The position numbers were made by a program, and so were the translations under genes. A stretch of DNA of 40,006 nucleotides. It comes from JBBSEZ01 sp038239195. GTDB lineage: Bacteria > Planctomycetota > Planctomycetia > Gemmatales > Gemmataceae. The stretch is from the NCBI GenBank assembly GCA_038239195.1, contig JBBSEZ010000027.1, forward strand, positions 1 to 40,006, given 5' to 3'. The notes beneath the pieces are model-generated. The model had not been told where the DNA came from, searched no databases, and worked only from the letters and a program-made list of their open reading frames with translations. This document shows positions 24,114-32,145 of the stretch, in pieces; position 1 is the stretch's first letter; each line of letters starts with the position of its first letter.

Positions 24114-24482
24114 TCACGGTGCGTGGTACGATGCCCCCAGCCCTTCGAGCCAGCGGAAGGTCTTGTCGATGACCTTGCGCCGCGCCGCCTTGAGCTCGGA
24201 CGTTGGCTTGAGCTTGTCGACGTCGCGGTCGTAGACCGCGAGGTACTTGTCGCGCCACTGGCGCACCGTGGCGGGCTTGGGCGGGACGGCATTGTAGCGC
24301 TCGCACAACAGCGCGAGCACCTCGACGCTGGGCATGAGCAGGCTCTCGCCGTCCTCGTCCAGTTCGCTGCGCTCGGGGTCGGCGAGCACCTCGTTGATGG
24401 TCCCCACCAGCTTGGCGGTCTGCATCGCCAGGAAGCCGCGGGCGCCGTCGTTGCCGAAATTGTCAGCCGTCCAGGTGGCCAT
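24114..24482 (-). CDS. DUF4259-like small protein
   Basis: 122 residues. The N terminus (MATWTADNFGNDGARGFL) resembles DUF4259 proteins, small cytoplasmic proteins of unknown function that start with a W/DNFxND pattern. The middle is acidic (NEVLADPERSELDEDGESL), the C-terminal half helical and basic (VRQWRDKYLAVYDRDVDKLK, AARRKVIDKTFRWLEGLG). GGGAGGG lies five bases before the ATG, an excellent ribosome-binding site that rejects the longer in-frame extension to 24692, which translates antisense of the esterase. It sits inside the ATP-grasp operon and may be an accessory subunit or a target; that is inference. Confidence 0.65.
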   Translation of the reverse strand: MATWTADNFGNDGARGFLAMQTAKLVGTINEVLADPERSELDEDGESLLMPSVEVLALLCERYNAVPPKPATVRQWRDKYLAVYDRDVDKLKPTSELKAARRKVIDKTFRWLEGLGASYHAP

Positions 24483-24543
24483 GTCGGCCCTCCCCCGCCC
24501 CGGCCTCGAGAGAAGAAACTTCATCCAAGGCGCGGAGCAACTC

Positions 24544-25263
24544 TCAATCGTGACCGCCCACGTACAGGGGCAGCATCCGGGCCCAGGTGGGCCAGTCGTG
24601 GGCGAAGCCGTCCCAGACCCGCAGCGCGTGCCAGACGTTCTTGGCCCACAGCAGGTCCGACAGGTACTGGTTCTGGGCGAGCAGCGCATCATCGCGGCCG
24701 ACCGCCAGCACGACGTCCATCCGCCGCAGGGCGCTGAGCCGTTCCTCGTCGTTCTCGTTGGCGAGGTAGTCGCACGGGTTGTTGAAGTAGACGTTGTTAT
24801 CGTAGTAACCGTTCGTGAAGCGGCGAATGTCGTACAGCCCGCTCATCCCCAGGAGGCGCCCCACCAGTTCGGGATGGCGGAAGGAGAAGTTGGCGGCGTG
24901 GTAGGCGCCGAAGCTCGGCCCGGTCGCGATCAGGAACGGGTTGGGGTTGACCTGCAAGGTGAACGGGACGACCTCGCGGAGGAGGTAGTCGTCGTACTGT
25001 GCGTAGCGGCGGGCGCGCTGAGCGGGGTGGAGCCCCCAGCCGTACCAGCTCTCGGCATCGACCTGATCGACGCAGAAGAGTTGGAGCTGGCCCTGTGCGA
25101 GGTGCTGGGAGAGGGAGCCGACGAGGCCGCGATCTTCCCAGTCGTGGAAGGGGTGGCGCGAGGCGGGGAAGGCGAGGACGCGCGCGCCGGCATGGCCGAA
25201 GACGAGCAGGTCCATGTCGCGCCCGAGTGCGGGGCTATGCCAGCGGTGATGCGAGCGGTGCAT
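24544..25263 (-). CDS. Esterase family protein, alpha/beta hydrolase
   Basis: 239 residues of the esterase-D-like (Esterase PF00756-type) alpha/beta hydrolases. The N terminus HRWHSPALGRDMDLLVFGHAG is the typical start. Nucleophile Ser117 is in ATGPSFGAYHAAN (GxSxG), the acid is probably Asp191/192 in LAVGRDDALL and the histidine His222 in WDGFAHDWPTW. It should hydrolyse an ester or act as an acyltransferase on a small substrate. The start at 25263 overlaps the upstream gene by 29 bases and is needed to include the conserved WHSP segment; MDLL at 25215 is an alternative. The overlap suggests translational coupling with the glutamine amidotransferase-like gene, and the neighbouring ATP-grasp gene suggests that both act on one metabolite. 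Confidence 0.85.
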   Translation of the reverse strand: MHRSHHRWHSPALGRDMDLLVFGHAGARVLAFPASRHPFHDWEDRGLVGSLSQHLAQGQLQLFCVDQVDAESWYGWGLHPAQRARRYAQYDDYLLREVVPFTLQVNPNPFLIATGPSFGAYHAANFSFRHPELVGRLLGMSGLYDIRRFTNGYYDNNVYFNNPCDYLANENDEERLSALRRMDVVLAVGRDDALLAQNQYLSDLLWAKNVWHALRVWDGFAHDWPTWARMLPLYVGGHD

Positions 25264-26011
25264 GAGCGTGGTAGGCCCGGGCAGCATCGAGGAAGTCGGT
25301 GAACAGTCGGCGCTGGGAAGCATCGGCGTCGGCCAGTTCCTCGGGGTGCCACTGCACGCCGACGAGGTAGGTGCCGTTCGCCGACTCGACGCCCTCGATC
25401 AGCCCGTCGGGGGCGAAGGCGCAGGGCCTCAGCCCGCGGGCGAGGCGCTTGATGCCCTGGTGGTGCATGCTGTTGACGGACAGTTCGGAGGCGCCGAGGA
25501 GGCGGCCGAGGCGGCTATCGGCCTCGACGCGGACAGGGTGGGCGAGGTAGTCGCGCGAGTACTCGGTGACGGTGGGGAAGTAGTCGTGTTTGATGGCGTC
25601 GGGGCGCTGATCGGCGACGTGCTGGTAGAGGCTGCCGCCGCAGGCGACGTTGATGATCTGGATACCGCGGCAAACGCCGAGGATCGGCTTGTGGTCGGCC
25701 AGGGCCCAGCGGACGAGGAGGATCTCGGCCCAGTCGCGGGGGGGGTCGGCGCGATCGCACATCTCGTGGCGCTCCTCGCCGTAGTTTTCGGGGCCGACGT
25801 CCACGCCGCCGGTGAGGAAGACGCCGTCGAGGGAGTCGTAGATGGCGCGGAGGGTGGGCTCGTCGTTGGGGACGAGCGGGATCGGCCAGGGAAGGGCCCC
25901 GACGCCGACGAGGACGCGCACGTACCGTTGGCCCATGATCCAGCAGGGGGGGAGCTTGCCGGGGATGGCTTCGAGCGTTTGCGTGGCAATGCCGATGACG
26001 GGGCGCGTCAC
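25235..26011 (-). CDS. Class-I glutamine amidotransferase-like, gamma-glutamyl hydrolase family (PuuD-like)
   Basis: 258 residues. The Cys-His-Glu triad of class-I amidotransferases/peptidase C26 is intact: Cys114 in PILGVCRGIQIIN, His222 and Glu224 in GVQWHPEEL; the oxyanion strand is GVFLTGGVDVGPENY and SVNSMHHQGIKRL is also family-typical. Relatives hydrolyse gamma-glutamyl amides such as gamma-glutamyl-GABA. Here it is the first gene of an operon with an esterase, a DUF4259-like protein and an ATP-grasp ligase, so it probably removes or transfers a gamma-glutamyl group in the same pathway. It is read toward the esterase (overlap 29 bases) and is 119 bases from the kinase downstream on minus. 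The ATG at 26011 begins at the conserved strand MTRPVIGIATQ. Confidence 0.9.
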   Translation of the reverse strand: MTRPVIGIATQTLEAIPGKLPPCWIMGQRYVRVLVGVGALPWPIPLVPNDEPTLRAIYDSLDGVFLTGGVDVGPENYGEERHEMCDRADPPRDWAEILLVRWALADHKPILGVCRGIQIINVACGGSLYQHVADQRPDAIKHDYFPTVTEYSRDYLAHPVRVEADSRLGRLLGASELSVNSMHHQGIKRLARGLRPCAFAPDGLIEGVESANGTYLVGVQWHPEELADADASQRRLFTDFLDAARAYHAHAPLASPLA

Positions 26012-26130
26012 AAAATAAGCCCTCCTACGCCTGTGAGAGCACCACGCCCTCGCGACCGAGCCCGCTGTAGATAGCGTAGGAAAACAGGGCGTTGCGTGTC
26101 AACCCTGACGGCGGGGGCCTCCAGCGCGAG

Positions 26131-29100
26131 TCAGCCCCCTTTCAGCACGCGCACCCGCAGGGGCGGGGCGGCCTCGGCCGACCGGGAAGGGGGAGAGTCG
26201 GGCAACTCGCCGGCCAGGCCCGCCGCCGCGAGCGCGCGGCGGGCGAGCCCCAGGTCCCAGACGAGGATCGGCGGGCGGTTGGAAAAGCCCTTCGTCACCA
26301 CCGCCAGCAGGCTGCCATCGGGGCTGAACCGGAGGGCGGAAATCCGGCGCTGGTCGGGCGCGCGCAGCGTCAGCAGGTGGCGCCCCGTGACGGGCTCGAC
26401 GAGGCGGACCTGGTCCCGCGCGTGCGTGACGGCCAGCATCAGGCCGTCGGCGCTGAAGGCGAGGGCCCCGGCCTCCCCTGCCATGTCTCGAGTCTGGACT
26501 TTGTGGGCCGCCTCCCACGAGCCCGTTCGGTAGAAGCGGTACTCGTCCTCCAACGCGACCACGAGCCACCGGCCGTCCGGGCTGAACGCCGCGCGGGCCG
26601 GGCCGCCCGGGAGCTCCCGCACCAACTTGCCTGCCGCAACGTCCCACACGCCGACCACTCCCTTGCGCCCTGGCGTCGCCGTAGCCGCCCAGCCACCGCC
26701 GGGGCTCAGGGCCACGAGCCCCCCTACTTGTTGCCGGAGGTGCCGCGCCCCCCCGGCGCCTGGCACAAGGTCGCGCACCAGGGCCCCGATCGGGAAGAAG
26801 GGGTCGATCCCCAGCGGACGGGGCACCTTCCCCCGCGGGGGCGCGAAGTATTCGACGGCCGCGAGGCGCCTGCGGCCCCAATCCAGGGATGCCTGCCCCA
26901 GCGGGCGGCGCTCCCACGGCTCGCGCGGGCCGACGGTGACCTCGCCCGGCCCCACCAAACCGCGCCGAACGGGCCAGCGCCAGAGCCCCTCCATCCCGGT
27001 GGTGAACAGGCTGCCGTCCTTCCCGAACACCGCGGAGCCCTCCAGCCCCACCGCCGGGTTGGGCAAGGGCGCATTTGGCACGGTCGCAGCCGCACTCCCG
27101 TCGTCCCGGGCGCCCCAGAGCGATACGGTCGCGCCCGAGACGGCCAGAAGCTTCCCGTCGGGGCTGAAATCGAGGCCAAGGTGACCGCTGCCCGCGTAGA
27201 GACGGCGGCACTCCCGGGCCGCGGCCACTTCCCAGACGCCGACCTCTGCCCCCTGGGCATAGGGAAGCCACCGACCATCGGCGCTGAAGGAGAGGCCTCG
27301 TCCCGGCGCCCGCAGGACCTGGCGCCCGCTCGCGGCGTCCCACAGCCGCGTCTCTCCGCCCAGGTCGTGCGAGGCCAGCAGGCGCCCGGGGCCGAAGGTC
27401 ACGCCAATCGCCTGCGACACGTGCCCTTCGAGGTCGAGCTGCCCTCCTTCGGCGAGGTCCCAGACGTGGACGAGGCGGAACTTGGAGGCGCCCGCCAGCA
27501 GGCGCCCATCGCGGGACCATGCCAGCGCGTGCAAGGGCCCCCGGTTCGACAGCGGGAGGGCGCGCACGACCTCGCCCGACCCGGCGTCGCGCACCTCCAC
27601 CCTGCCCTCCCCGCAGGCGACGGCGAGCTGGCGCCCGTCCGGTCGAAACGCCACCTCCACCGCGAGGTGGGGCACGGCCCAGGCCCTCGTCTGTGCCCCG
27701 GTGGCGAGGTCGAAAAGCCGGACGTTTTTGATGCCCTCGACGCTCCAGCTCCCGCCCACGGCAAGGGCGCGGCCGTCGGGGCTGAAGTCGAGCCCCAGGC
27801 CGTACCGGGGGGAGCCGGGGTAGGGCCGTGACATGCCCGCCCGCTGCTCCAAGACCACGCGCCGCCGGCGCCAGTCCCAGACCTTCACGCCGGCCGCCCC
27901 TGCCGGCGCGATGCGCCCGCGGGCCGCCAGGAGGCGCCCGTCTGGGCTGAAGCGGAGCAGCCCGATGGGGGCACCCGCTCCGGGCAGCCGGGCGAGCTCT
28001 CGGTCGTCGGCGACGGCGCGCACGCTCAGCTCGCCCCGGCCGTCGCTCCGGGCATAGTGGGCCATCGCCGGGTCGAAGCAAGCGCCGCACTCTGCCGGCA
28101 ACGTCCCTCCGACCCGCCGCGCGTTCCCCAGGTCGGGCAGGGCGAGGCAGGCGAGGGCCTCGTCGGTCAGGTCGGCCCCCGGGCGCACGCGGGCGGCCTC
28201 GGCCAGCGCCGCCAGCGCCAGGAAGCGCTGGCCGTCCCGCCCCGATTGGCGCAGGGCGCGGGCCTGTTGCAGGTAGGAGGAGCGCAGGTTGGCGGTGGCC
28301 CGCCCCTCGGCCTCGCGGGCCTCGATCTCGGCCTCCCGGGCCCGCGTCAGGCTGTTCCGGGCGTCGTCTCGCCCTTCCTTGAGCTGCAAGGCCGCCAGCG
28401 AGGCGCCGGCCGTGGCGAGCAGGAGCAGCGCGGCGAGCGAGCCGGCCAGGGCGGCGACGACCGGGTTGCGCCGGCACCAGCGCCAGGCGCGCTCCGCGGC
28501 GCCGGCCCGCCGGGCCCGGATCGGCCGGCCGGCCAGGAAGCTCCGCAGGTCTTCCGCGAGCTCTCCCGCGCTGGCGTAGCGCCGGTGCGCCTCCTTGTGG
28601 AGGCATTTCAAGCAGATCGTCTCGAGGTCGCGCGGCACTCCGGGGCGGAGGGCACGCGGGGCGACGGGCTCGCTCGTGCGCACCTGCACGAGCACGTCCA
28701 GCACCGTATCGCCCTGGAAGGGGGGCCGGCCCGTCAGGCAGTCGTAGAGGATGGCGCCCAGCGCGTAGACGTCGGCTGCGGGCCCGGCGACGTGGGCCTG
28801 CCCGGCCGCCTGCTCCGGCGCCATGTAGGCGGGCGTGCCCAGTATCTGCCCGCTGTGCGTCTGCGCCGGCCCCTCGGCCCCCACCAACTTGGCCAGCCCG
28901 AAGTCGGTCACGCGGGGCACAAGGTCGCCGCCCTCCCCCGGCGCCTCGAGCAGCACGTTGCTGGGCTTGAGGTCGCGGTGGACCACCCCACGGCTGTGGG
29001 CGTACTGCAGGGCGTCGGCCAGACAGGTCAGCAGGGCGGCTGTGGCGCGAGAGGGGAGCGGATCGGCCTGGTCCTTGAGCCAGCGGTCGAGAGTGGGGCC

Positions 29101-29586
29101 TGCGACGTAGGCCGAGGTGAGGTAGCACAGCGGCCCGACCTCCCCCGCCTCGTACACGGGCACCAGGTTGGGGTGGTCCAGCGCGGCGGCGGCGCGGGCC
29201 TCAGTGAGGAATCGCTCGCGCAGTTCGCGCGACACCAGGGCGTCGGCGCGAGGCACCTTGAGGGCGACCTCGCGGCGCAGGAGCGGGTCGAAGGCCAGGA
29301 ACACCACGCCGAAGGCGCCGCGGCCGAGCTCGCGGCGGACCTCGAAGCGGCCGAGCCCGCGCGGGGGATCGGTCGCGCCGGACGGCGGGGGCGTGGCGGG
29401 CCGCGCCAGGCAGCGGCGGAGCAGGCGGAGACAGACGATGCCTCGCTCCAGTCGGTCCGGGAGCCCGGGCGGGGCATCGGCCGTGGACAGCATCGGCGGG
29501 GCCAGTCCTGCCTCGAGGGCCTCGTCGCAGGCGGCCACGAGGGACGCGAACTGCTCTTCCCGCGCTTCGAGCTCAGGCGACGTCAT
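26131..29586 (-). CDS. Ser/Thr protein kinase with transmembrane helix and WD40-like propeller region
   Basis: 1151 residues, same design as the kinase at 16272. The glycine loop is RELGRGAFGVVFLAFD, Lys110 in VALKVP, HRDLKPSN at 203-210 with Asp205, DFG at 228-230 and MAPEQ at 255-259, so it should be active. The helix VVAALAGSLAALLLLATAGA (about 376-395) is followed by a charged coil (AREAEIEAREAEG) and a long C-terminal region of degenerate WD40/PQQ-like blades (LRFSPDGRLLAARG, LAVGGSWSVEG, FSPDGKLLAVSG). It overlaps the upstream sigma gene by 14 bases (starts 29586), the same arrangement as the first module but on the other strand. Probably membrane-bound, with the propeller as sensor; the phosphorylated protein is not known. 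Confidence 0.9.
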   Translation of the reverse strand: MTSPELEAREEQFASLVAACDEALEAGLAPPMLSTADAPPGLPDRLERGIVCLRLLRRCLARPATPPPSGATDPPRGLGRFEVRRELGRGAFGVVFLAFDPLLRREVALKVPRADALVSRELRERFLTEARAAAALDHPNLVPVYEAGEVGPLCYLTSAYVAGPTLDRWLKDQADPLPSRATAALLTCLADALQYAHSRGVVHRDLKPSNVLLEAPGEGGDLVPRVTDFGLAKLVGAEGPAQTHSGQILGTPAYMAPEQAAGQAHVAGPAADVYALGAILYDCLTGRPPFQGDTVLDVLVQVRTSEPVAPRALRPGVPRDLETICLKCLHKEAHRRYASAGELAEDLRSFLAGRPIRARRAGAAERAWRWCRRNPVVAALAGSLAALLLLATAGASLAALQLKEGRDDARNSLTRAREAEIEAREAEGRATANLRSSYLQQARALRQSGRDGQRFLALAALAEAARVRPGADLTDEALACLALPDLGNARRVGGTLPAECGACFDPAMAHYARSDGRGELSVRAVADDRELARLPGAGAPIGLLRFSPDGRLLAARGRIAPAGAAGVKVWDWRRRRVVLEQRAGMSRPYPGSPRYGLGLDFSPDGRALAVGGSWSVEGIKNVRLFDLATGAQTRAWAVPHLAVEVAFRPDGRQLAVACGEGRVEVRDAGSGEVVRALPLSNRGPLHALAWSRDGRLLAGASKFRLVHVWDLAEGGQLDLEGHVSQAIGVTFGPGRLLASHDLGGETRLWDAASGRQVLRAPGRGLSFSADGRWLPYAQGAEVGVWEVAAARECRRLYAGSGHLGLDFSPDGKLLAVSGATVSLWGARDDGSAAATVPNAPLPNPAVGLEGSAVFGKDGSLFTTGMEGLWRWPVRRGLVGPGEVTVGPREPWERRPLGQASLDWGRRRLAAVEYFAPPRGKVPRPLGIDPFFPIGALVRDLVPGAGGARHLRQQVGGLVALSPGGGWAATATPGRKGVVGVWDVAAGKLVRELPGGPARAAFSPDGRWLVVALEDEYRFYRTGSWEAAHKVQTRDMAGEAGALAFSADGLMLAVTHARDQVRLVEPVTGRHLLTLRAPDQRRISALRFSPDGSLLAVVTKGFSNRPPILVWDLGLARRALAAAGLAGELPDSPPSRSAEAAPPLRVRVLKGG

Positions 29587-30172
29587 TGGGGGGCCCCATT
29601 TCTTCCTGCAGCCGCTCGACGGCCCGCGCGAATAGTTTGCGCACCGCGTTGGCCGAGCGCTCCATTCGGGTGCCGATCTCCTCGAACGACAGCCCTTCCT
29701 CGTGGCGAAGCGTCAGCACGGTGCGGTGGTCCTCCGACAGCCTCTGGAGGGCCTGCCGAACGGCCGCCTCCTCCTCGTGGGCGATGGCCTGGTCCTCGGC
29801 GGTCGGGCTCGCAGCCTCCAGTTGGGGGGGCGAGGGCCCCGACAGCGGGGCCTCACGGCCGACCTCCCGCTTGGCGGTGTCGCGGAAACTGCGGGTGAAG
29901 TTGGCCAGGTTGTGCAGCAGCAACTGCCGCAGCCAGGCGAGCAGTTCCTGCTCCGTCTCGCCCTGGAAGCGGGCGAAGTCGCGCTGGGCCTCCAGGAACG
30001 TCTCCTGAACCAGGTCGGAGGCCCCGCCCTTGGCGCGGACGTCGGGGGCCAGCTCCTGCTGGGCGATCAGCAGCAGGTAGGCGCGGCACGCCTCGAGCGC
30101 CTGGCCCAGCGCATCCTGCGTGCCTGCCCGGGCGTCGGCGAGGCAGCGTGCAACGTCCCTCTCGACAGTCAT
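29573..30172 (-). CDS. ECF-type RNA polymerase sigma factor
   Basis: 199 residues. Sigma-2 reads IAQQELAPDVRAKGGASDLVQETFLEAQRDF, the linker is Ser/Pro-rich, and sigma-4 reads RLSEDHRTVLTLRHEEGLSFEEIGTRMERSANAVRKLFARAVERL, a clear helix-turn-helix. This linker differs from that of the factor at 15695, so the two belong to different ECF groups. No anti-sigma factor is seen; the kinase gene begins inside its last codons, and the pair is the likely regulatory unit. The ATG at 30172 is used because conserved sequence begins there; the longer frame reads through the intergenic repeat. Confidence 0.9.
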   Translation of the reverse strand: MTVERDVARCLADARAGTQDALGQALEACRAYLLLIAQQELAPDVRAKGGASDLVQETFLEAQRDFARFQGETEQELLAWLRQLLLHNLANFTRSFRDTAKREVGREAPLSGPSPPQLEAASPTAEDQAIAHEEEAAVRQALQRLSEDHRTVLTLRHEEGLSFEEIGTRMERSANAVRKLFARAVERLQEEMGPPNDVA

Positions 30173-30513
30173 CCTTTGCCCCAAGCCCGGTCGAGGCGCG
30201 AATCGGCCGCGGAATGCGAGCGGCCTGCGCGGGCAGGTCTGTGTGCAACAACCGTTCCGCCCCGGCCTGCTGCCCATGCCGTCCCAAGTTTATGAAAAAG
30301 GAGCAGCTCGCGCGGCATACCGGGGCGGGTTTCCGTGCTTGGGGAAGTGACCCGGAGCCGGTCAACCGGCCGCCAGGAAAGAACTCTGCCCCGAGCAGGA
30401 GGTTGTTGGCTGCACCCTCGAACCGCGGGCCCCAGCCCACGAGCTCGCCACTACCCCTGCAATCCGCCCAACCCACCCGGGAATGCGGTGCTTGTCGCAA
30501 AGTGAGGGAACGA
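30173..30513. other. Divergent intergenic region with dispersed repeat
   Basis: 341 bases between the sigma factor (minus) and the kinase-receiver gene (plus). It should hold both promoters. The only structure I see is the dispersed repeat at 30211-30347, reported separately. No convincing -35/-10 pair is visible, and short translated frames across it are repeat-derived rather than genes. Confidence 0.7.
30211..30347 (+). repeat. Dispersed repeat, copy 1 (full length)
   Basis: The core 30294-30347 runs from GAAAAAGGAG to GGGGAAG and contains GCGGCATACCGGGG and TTTCCGTGC. The leading part, 30211-30292, runs from GGAATGCGAGC through GCAACAACCG to CCCAAGTTTA. Both parts are found again at 34036-34248, and the core a third time at 38756. 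It ends 167 bases before the kinase-receiver start. Confidence 0.7.
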
Positions 30514-31968
30514 ATGCCCAATCCATCTACAGGGCCAGAACCGCGGCCGCTCAACGTGCCCCTGCCAGACGAGGTTGGACCAGACGACAGCAGCCGGGGA
30601 GGCAACGTCGAGACGGGAGCAGGCACGGGCTCCTACCCCGTCCAAGAAGGGCTGGCCGAGGCGCCTGCCGCCGAGGGGCCGCCGGTGCCCTCCGACCTGA
30701 TCGATCACCCGCGCTACGAGGTCCTCGAGCAGCTGGGGTCGGGCGGCATGGGCACCGTTTACAAGGCCCGGCATCGCCTGATGGATCGACTGGTCGCCCT
30801 GAAGGTGATCAATCCGCACCTGGTGGGGCGACCCGCCATGGTGGAACGGTTTTACCGGGAGATGCGCGCCGCGGCGCGGCTGTCCCATCCGAACATCGTC
30901 GCGGCCTACGATGCCGACCGGGCCGATTACACCTTCTTCCTGGTCATGGAGCTCGTCGAGGGCGTCAACCTCGACGTGGTCCTCGGCCGAAACAGGCGCC
31001 TCCCCCACGGCCAGGCTTGCGAGTACGCCCGCCAGACCGCCCTTGGGTTACAGCACGCCTTCGAGCGGGGCATGGTCCACCGAGACGTCAAGCCGCACAA
31101 CCTGATGCTGACCCCCGGCGAGCGGATCAAGATCCTCGATTTCGGGCTCGCCCGGTTCGTCAGCGAGGTTGCTCCGCCGGTGGGGCCGGGGGGCGCCCTC
31201 CCGGGCCTGCCGGACGCCTCGGCCACCGCCCCGTCCCAGGGCGCGCAGAAACCGGACGGCCCGGGGCTCACTTCCGCGTACGCCGCGCTGGGGACTGTGG
31301 ACTACATGGCGCCGGAGGAGGCGCGCGACGCGACCCACGCGGACATCCGGGCCGACGTCTACAGCCTCGGTTGCACCCTGTACCGGGCGCTGGCCGGCCA
31401 GGTCCCTTTCCCCGAAGGGACGGTGAACGAGAAGTTGATCGGCCATCTCGGGCATGCCCCGCAGCCGCTGCGCGAGTTGCGGCCCGACATCCCCTCCGAG
31501 TTGGTCCACATCGTGGAGCGGATGATGGCCAAGCGCCCGGGCGCGCGCTACCAGACGCCTGCCGAGGTCGCGCAGGCCCTGGCGCAGTTCGCGGCCCCCG
31601 CCCCCCTTCGCATCCTCGTCGTCGAGGACGACGCGCTCACCCGCCTGGCGGTGGTTTCTGTCTTCGAGGGGCTCGGGTATCGCGTCGCCGAGGCGGCCGA
31701 CGGGCGCGAGGCACTGGACTGGTTGCGCCGCCACAAGGCCCCGGACCTGATTCTGCTCGACCTGGGAATGCCGGTGATGACCGGCTGGGACCTGTTCAGC
31801 GCCTTGCGGAGCGACCCCGCCCTGGCGTCGATCCCGGTGCTCGTCCTCTCCGCGTCTGACCCGAGCTCGGCACGGGTGGCGGCGCTGGGCGCCGCTGGCT
31901 ACCTCCAAAAGCCGGTAGACCTGGAAGAAGTGGGGGCAGAGGTGCAACATTTGACCGGGCGGGGGTAG
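30514..31968 (+). CDS. Ser/Thr protein kinase fused to a response-regulator receiver domain
   Basis: 484 residues. A disordered N terminus of about 65 residues precedes a Hanks-type kinase (about 68-355): LGSGGMGTVYKAR, Lys97 in VALKVI, HRDVKPHN at 189-196 with Asp191, DFG at 209-211 and APEE at 266-269. The C terminus (about 366-480) is a CheY-like receiver: LRILVVEDDALTR (acidic Glu371-Asp373), phospho-acceptor Asp416 in DLILLDLGMPVMTGWDL, Ser446 in VLVLSAS and Lys466 in LQKPVD. There is no membrane helix, so it is cytoplasmic. A histidine kinase elsewhere could phosphorylate the receiver and so control the Ser/Thr kinase, which would link the two phosphorelay types. The start has GAGGGA at 30504-30509, four bases upstream; an earlier in-frame start is repeat-derived. 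Confidence 0.9.
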   Translation: MPNPSTGPEPRPLNVPLPDEVGPDDSSRGGNVETGAGTGSYPVQEGLAEAPAAEGPPVPSDLIDHPRYEVLEQLGSGGMGTVYKARHRLMDRLVALKVINPHLVGRPAMVERFYREMRAAARLSHPNIVAAYDADRADYTFFLVMELVEGVNLDVVLGRNRRLPHGQACEYARQTALGLQHAFERGMVHRDVKPHNLMLTPGERIKILDFGLARFVSEVAPPVGPGGALPGLPDASATAPSQGAQKPDGPGLTSAYAALGTVDYMAPEEARDATHADIRADVYSLGCTLYRALAGQVPFPEGTVNEKLIGHLGHAPQPLRELRPDIPSELVHIVERMMAKRPGARYQTPAEVAQALAQFAAPAPLRILVVEDDALTRLAVVSVFEGLGYRVAEAADGREALDWLRRHKAPDLILLDLGMPVMTGWDLFSALRSDPALASIPVLVLSASDPSSARVAALGAAGYLQKPVDLEEVGAEVQHLTGRG

Positions 31969-32145
31969 CGGGTGGCGGACGACCTTCCCCTGTGCGGCGA
32001 GGCGAAGGGCCCCCGATGGGGAAGGCGACTTGGGTCACTCCACGCTTGCAGAGCATCCGTTCGCAGCGGACAATTGGCTGTCGCTCCTCCTGACCCAGGG
32101 GGACTTCCCAGCTCGCACCTGAGGCCCGGTCGAGGATCGCCGTAC

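Noticed and set aside
26099..29128. A 1009-codon minus frame overlapping the second kinase
   Set aside because: Arg/Gly/Ala-rich shadow; the kinase frame at 26131-29586 has all domain motifs.
31972..32145. 58-residue N-terminal extension of the first membrane paralogue
   Set aside because: Composition is not protein-like, and conserved-looking sequence begins at the GTG at 32146 with GAGG upstream.
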